Positions 5,363-7,338 of a stretch of DNA of 7,338 nucleotides are shown in pieces. Numbering within the stretch: the first letter of the stretch is position 1; every line of letters starts with the position of its first letter. The translations under genes were made by a program, and so were the position numbers. The DNA comes from Chloroflexi bacterium RBG_19FT_COMBO_55_16 (GTDB taxonomy: Bacteria > Chloroflexota > Anaerolineae > Anaerolineales > UBA4823), in NCBI GenBank assembly GCA_001795335.1, contig MGOK01000045.1:3335-10672 (forward strand). Direction: 5' to 3'. Below the pieces are notes generated by a model. It was not told the DNA's origin and did not search any database. It saw nothing but the letters and a program-made list of their open reading frames with translations.

Positions 5363-6880
5363 AGGGCAGTCTAAGGCGAGTTCGGGGATAACGGTCAACT
5401 CGCGCAGTTTCAAAGCCATCGTCGCGGCCTGTCTCCCGAACTCAGTCAGGTAGTATTTGTAACGCTTGCTCACCTTCTTGATGAGTCCATGTGCCCGAAG
5501 ACGCCTGAGCAAGCGGGTCATCTGGCCTGGGTTCTTGTCTGAGAGCAGTTGGCGCAGCTCCTTGGCCGTGAAACCACTGATGGTGAACTCTCCGCGCAGC
5601 AAGGTGCGAAATAAGGCGGCATCCTCCTCCGAGAGGAGATTAAAGCCCTTGAAGCGATGATCGTTCTCCACCTGGGTCTCAGCCAGGCGATGCAGTTTCT
5701 CGACGCCGACTTCTGGGGTAGCGATTGCCGAGATGAATTTGAGGTAACGCTGATTGGCCTCCTGCAAGACTTCGCGTAAGGGCGGCAGACTGTAGATGGT
5801 CTTTTTCATCGGGGCCCACTTATGCGAGGCGGTGCCATCCCGATGCTGCACCTGGCGATAATGCTTGAAGAAGGCGACATTGTTGACGGTGGTTTCGATG
5901 CGCAAGATCAGGTTGAATTTGTCGTACAGCTTGATCGAAACCGGTCCCATCTGATGCTTGAGGCGACTTCCCAGCCAGCGTTGGTTGAAGCGGTTACCCA
6001 GCTCGCCTTGGTAATTGCCGTGTAATTTACGGCCTAAAAAGGTGGCAATGTCCGCCGGTTTGACGGCTGAGATCAGGGTTTCCAGGAGAAGCGGGTAAAA
6101 GGCTTGCAAGGTCGCTGGGCTGCGAAAGACCAGGTCGGTGGCATACTCCGCTTGCCAGATACTCCAGTGATAGCGCTGGTTCAGTTGAGGAACGACCGGG
6201 CAATACTGCTGGACGAGGGCATCTAACCAGGCATGGAGTTGTTCTACATCCAGTTGTTGCGCCAGTTCATCGGCCAGGGCATAGTCGCTAATGTGGGCAA
6301 AGGCATTATCGAGCAATTCAAAGGCCACCCCTCTCTGTTTCAGTTGGGCCGCCAGCCATGCATGCCCATTGAAGTAGAACTGCAAGCGGAAGGGACACCA
6401 GGTCGGCACGCGCAGATAGCACAGACCGAGTTGCTCATGGATGAAGTAAAAGTAGTAATGCAGGCATTTGCCACTATCCAGCTTCAGATAGGTTTTGCCG
6501 GTCTGCTTGTTATGCCAGGGTTTGTACGAAAAGCAAGGCTCCAAGGCGGAGAAGATATGCACCAGCCCCGGCTGCTCACCGCGTTGATCCAGAATGGCGC
6601 GAATGCGGTCTTCTTTGCGAAAATTCTTCTTGCGAATGTATTCGATTTCGAGACCGGCCTCCTGCGCCAGCGCTGCGGCATGGGCACAGATTTGCTCCCG
6701 CAGGGGTTGCGCAAACTGGGCATAGTCGAAAATGCGAATGCCGTGTGCGTAAAGATAGCCGGTCATGCCTTGGGCATAACACCACGGTTGGATACTGCCG
6801 GTCAAGACGACCCGGTCATAGCAATGCAGGAGGCCGTCTAATGCGTCTCTGTACTTCTCCGTCAGAAGCTCGGTTGCCAT
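5351..6880 (-). CDS. Conserved protein of unknown function with C-terminal winged helix; suspected mobile-element protein
   Basis: The product has 509 residues from ATG at 6878-6880. GGAGGG ends 4 bp upstream, and the 25 codons before it (ending IPEGR) simply translate the ribosome site. The sequence is intact and highly patterned: YDRVVLTGSIQPWCYAQGMT (21-40), YIRKKNFRKEDRI (81-93), GLVHIFSALEPC (105-116), GKCLHYYFYFIHE (137-149), RVPTWCPFRLQFYFNGHAWL (157-176), ATFLGRKLHGNYQGELGNRF (279-298), GPVSIKLYDKFNLILRIETT (312-331). A basic C-terminal region, TRLLRRLRAHGLIKKVSKRYKYYL (455-478), fits a winged helix of MarR-like type. I recall near-identical hypothetical proteins scattered through unrelated bacteria, a distribution expected of a mobile element. 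I do not recognise a catalytic triad or HUH motif. The KLYDK-x5-LRIET stretch faintly recalls single-stranded-phage replication initiators, which is speculation. Function unknown. Confidence 0.8.
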   Translation of the reverse strand: MATELLTEKYRDALDGLLHCYDRVVLTGSIQPWCYAQGMTGYLYAHGIRIFDYAQFAQPLREQICAHAAALAQEAGLEIEYIRKKNFRKEDRIRAILDQRGEQPGLVHIFSALEPCFSYKPWHNKQTGKTYLKLDSGKCLHYYFYFIHEQLGLCYLRVPTWCPFRLQFYFNGHAWLAAQLKQRGVAFELLDNAFAHISDYALADELAQQLDVEQLHAWLDALVQQYCPVVPQLNQRYHWSIWQAEYATDLVFRSPATLQAFYPLLLETLISAVKPADIATFLGRKLHGNYQGELGNRFNQRWLGSRLKHQMGPVSIKLYDKFNLILRIETTVNNVAFFKHYRQVQHRDGTASHKWAPMKKTIYSLPPLREVLQEANQRYLKFISAIATPEVGVEKLHRLAETQVENDHRFKGFNLLSEEDAALFRTLLRGEFTISGFTAKELRQLLSDKNPGQMTRLLRRLRAHGLIKKVSKRYKYYLTEFGRQAATMALKLRELTVIPELALDCPQVA

Positions 6881-6998
6881 TCGTCCCTCCGGAATAAACC
6901 AGATAGGATGAAATGTAACCGAGTTCGGATCAAGAGGCAAGATGTGAAAGTCCATGAATTTATGCTACAATCTGGACGAGGGAAAGTTGCCACTTCTT

Positions 6999-7020
6999 GA
7001 GGAAGCAATTTGCTTACCTC
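6999..7020. repeat. Hairpin A: GAGGAAGC / GCTT-a-CCTC
   Basis: GAGGAAGC (6999-7006) pairs with GCTT and CCTC (7012-7015, 7017-7020), leaving one bulged A at 7016 and a 5-base AT-rich loop that could close further. The same stem recurs 36 bp downstream. Confidence 0.7.
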
Positions 7021-7034
7021 GCGATTTCAAGTCT

Positions 7035-7057
7035 GAGGAAGCCTTTGAGCTTGCCTC
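7035..7057. repeat. Hairpin B: GAGGAAGC / GCTT-g-CCTC
   Basis: GAGGAAGC (7035-7042) pairs with GCTT and CCTC (7049-7052, 7054-7057), with a single bulged G at 7053 and a 6-base loop. The stem and the bulge position match hairpin A exactly; only the bulged base and the loop differ. Both are followed by G. Confidence 0.7.
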
Positions 7058-7122
7058 GTTCATGACTTGTGTAGGGTGCTTTAGGCCCCGTCCTGTTGAG
7101 CAACTTTCCCTCTTCGCTTTAA

Positions 7123-7338
7123 CCTGTTTGGTTCCGGCTTGTCCGGGTTAGGAATTTGCAGACCAAACAGCACAGTGCAGGATTTGCGTTACCGTCGCTT
7201 CTTGATGGATGGGCTGATCGCATTCGCAATATTGGAGAACATGATCCAAATTTGGCTCTTGGAAATCTCCGTAAATTAGACCACGACTTCCATTTTGCAT
7301 TGACTACATATTTCGAATGTAAAAGGGAAGGAAAGACA
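7123..7338 (+). pseudogene. Open frame without start codon at the right edge, possibly a 5'-truncated gene
   Basis: From after a TAA at 7120-7122 to the window end, one plus frame is open for 72 codons and has protein-like composition near its end: ALPSLLDGWADRIRNIGEHD, then PNLALGNLRKLDHDFHFALT and TYFECKREGKT. It contains no ATG or GTG; a TTG at 7156 has AGGA only two bases upstream. If it is a gene, its 5' part has been lost, perhaps when the neighbouring element arrived, and it continues beyond the window. I do not recognise the family. A second plus frame is open nearby but ends at TAG about 7266, and the opposite strand is open by mirror effect, so coding status is uncertain. Confidence 0.3.
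7124..7170. repeat. Perfect 9-bp inverted repeat with nested CCGG hairpin
   Basis: CTGTTTGGT (7124-7132) and ACCAAACAG (7162-7170) are exact inverse copies, separated by 29 bp. Inside, CCGG (7134-7137) and CCGG (7143-7146) can pair around a 5-base loop. A small palindrome, GCACAGTGC (7170-7178), abuts the right arm. Confidence 0.55.

Larger units (their letters stand above)
6978..7112. repeat. Perfect 13-bp inverted repeat enclosing two bulged hairpins
   Basis: GAGGGAAAGTTGC (6978-6990) and GCAACTTTCCCTC (7100-7112) are exact inverse copies, 109 bp apart. The block lies about 100 bp upstream of the 509-residue minus-strand gene. Transcribed from either strand it could fold as a closing stem around a multi-branch loop. 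As DNA it could be a small inverted-repeat element or a protein-binding array. No target duplication is visible immediately outside 6978 and 7112. Confidence 0.75.

Noticed and set aside
6233..6841. 202-codon plus-strand open frame inside the 509-residue gene
   Set aside because: It is antisense to a clearly conserved protein and has no recognisable motif; its openness follows from the codon usage of the real gene.
7071..7095. Possible third hairpin (GGGTGC / GCCCC) within the 135-bp block
   Set aside because: The stem has only about four or five pairs with a mismatch; too weak to report as a feature.
6954..7151. 65-codon plus-strand open frame over the hairpin block
   Set aside because: Its repeated peptide pieces come from the inverted and direct DNA repeats; no ribosome site was seen. 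Structure is the better explanation.
7144..7153. Integron attC-like core (GTTAGGA) near the hairpins
   Set aside because: The core does not match GTTRRRY and no matching inverse core was found at the expected distance.

Overview
The window looks like an accessory, decaying stretch of a bacterial chromosome, most likely from the Chloroflexota (Anaerolineae-like). That is an inference from two things: remnants of large BTAD/AAA/TPR regulators of the kind abundant there, and a lipoprotein of a type I associate with that group. No rRNA, tRNA or CRISPR was seen. Most of the sequence is mobile-element material and broken genes; only three genes look intact.

Layout. Positions 1-374 (minus) hold the C-terminal part of a conserved protein with an SRPBCC-like look, cut off on its N-terminal side by an IS481-family remnant (about 387-800, minus; only the last 88 codons of the transposase survive). 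After an AT-rich spacer, 967-2854 (plus) is a pseudogene of a SARP/BTAD-type transcriptional activator with an AAA ATPase domain. It keeps its true start and its true C-terminal tail. It has lost the BTAD repeat block and most of the TPR tail, and it carries two single-base frameshifts and two nonsense codons. About 40 bp downstream is an intact 134-residue lipoprotein gene (2895-3299) with a strong terminator (3334-3374).

Facing it on the minus strand is the TPR-rich C-terminal end of a second large regulator (3393-4055). It is interrupted by an apparently complete ISH3-family insertion sequence (4056-5312) with imperfect terminal inverted repeats and a 5-bp target duplication ACCTT. Removing the element and one duplication copy restores an open frame, which shows the direction and order of events.

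Only 33 bp beyond the ISH3 duplication lies the end of an intact 509-codon minus-strand gene (5351-6880). It belongs to a widespread but functionally uncharacterised family with a C-terminal winged helix, and I suspect it is a mobile-element protein. Its upstream region (6978-7178) is dense with inverted repeats: a perfect 13-bp pair enclosing two near-identical bulged hairpins, followed by a perfect 9-bp pair with a nested hairpin. No recognised element type explains this. The right edge (7123-7338) has a plus-strand open frame without a start codon, possibly a gene truncated by the same event.

How the parts work together: the window is a graveyard in which ATP-dependent TPR regulators were inactivated by point mutation, internal deletion and IS insertion, while the lipoprotein and two element-type genes stayed intact. 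The protein of unknown function plus its structured leader is the best candidate here for an undescribed system.
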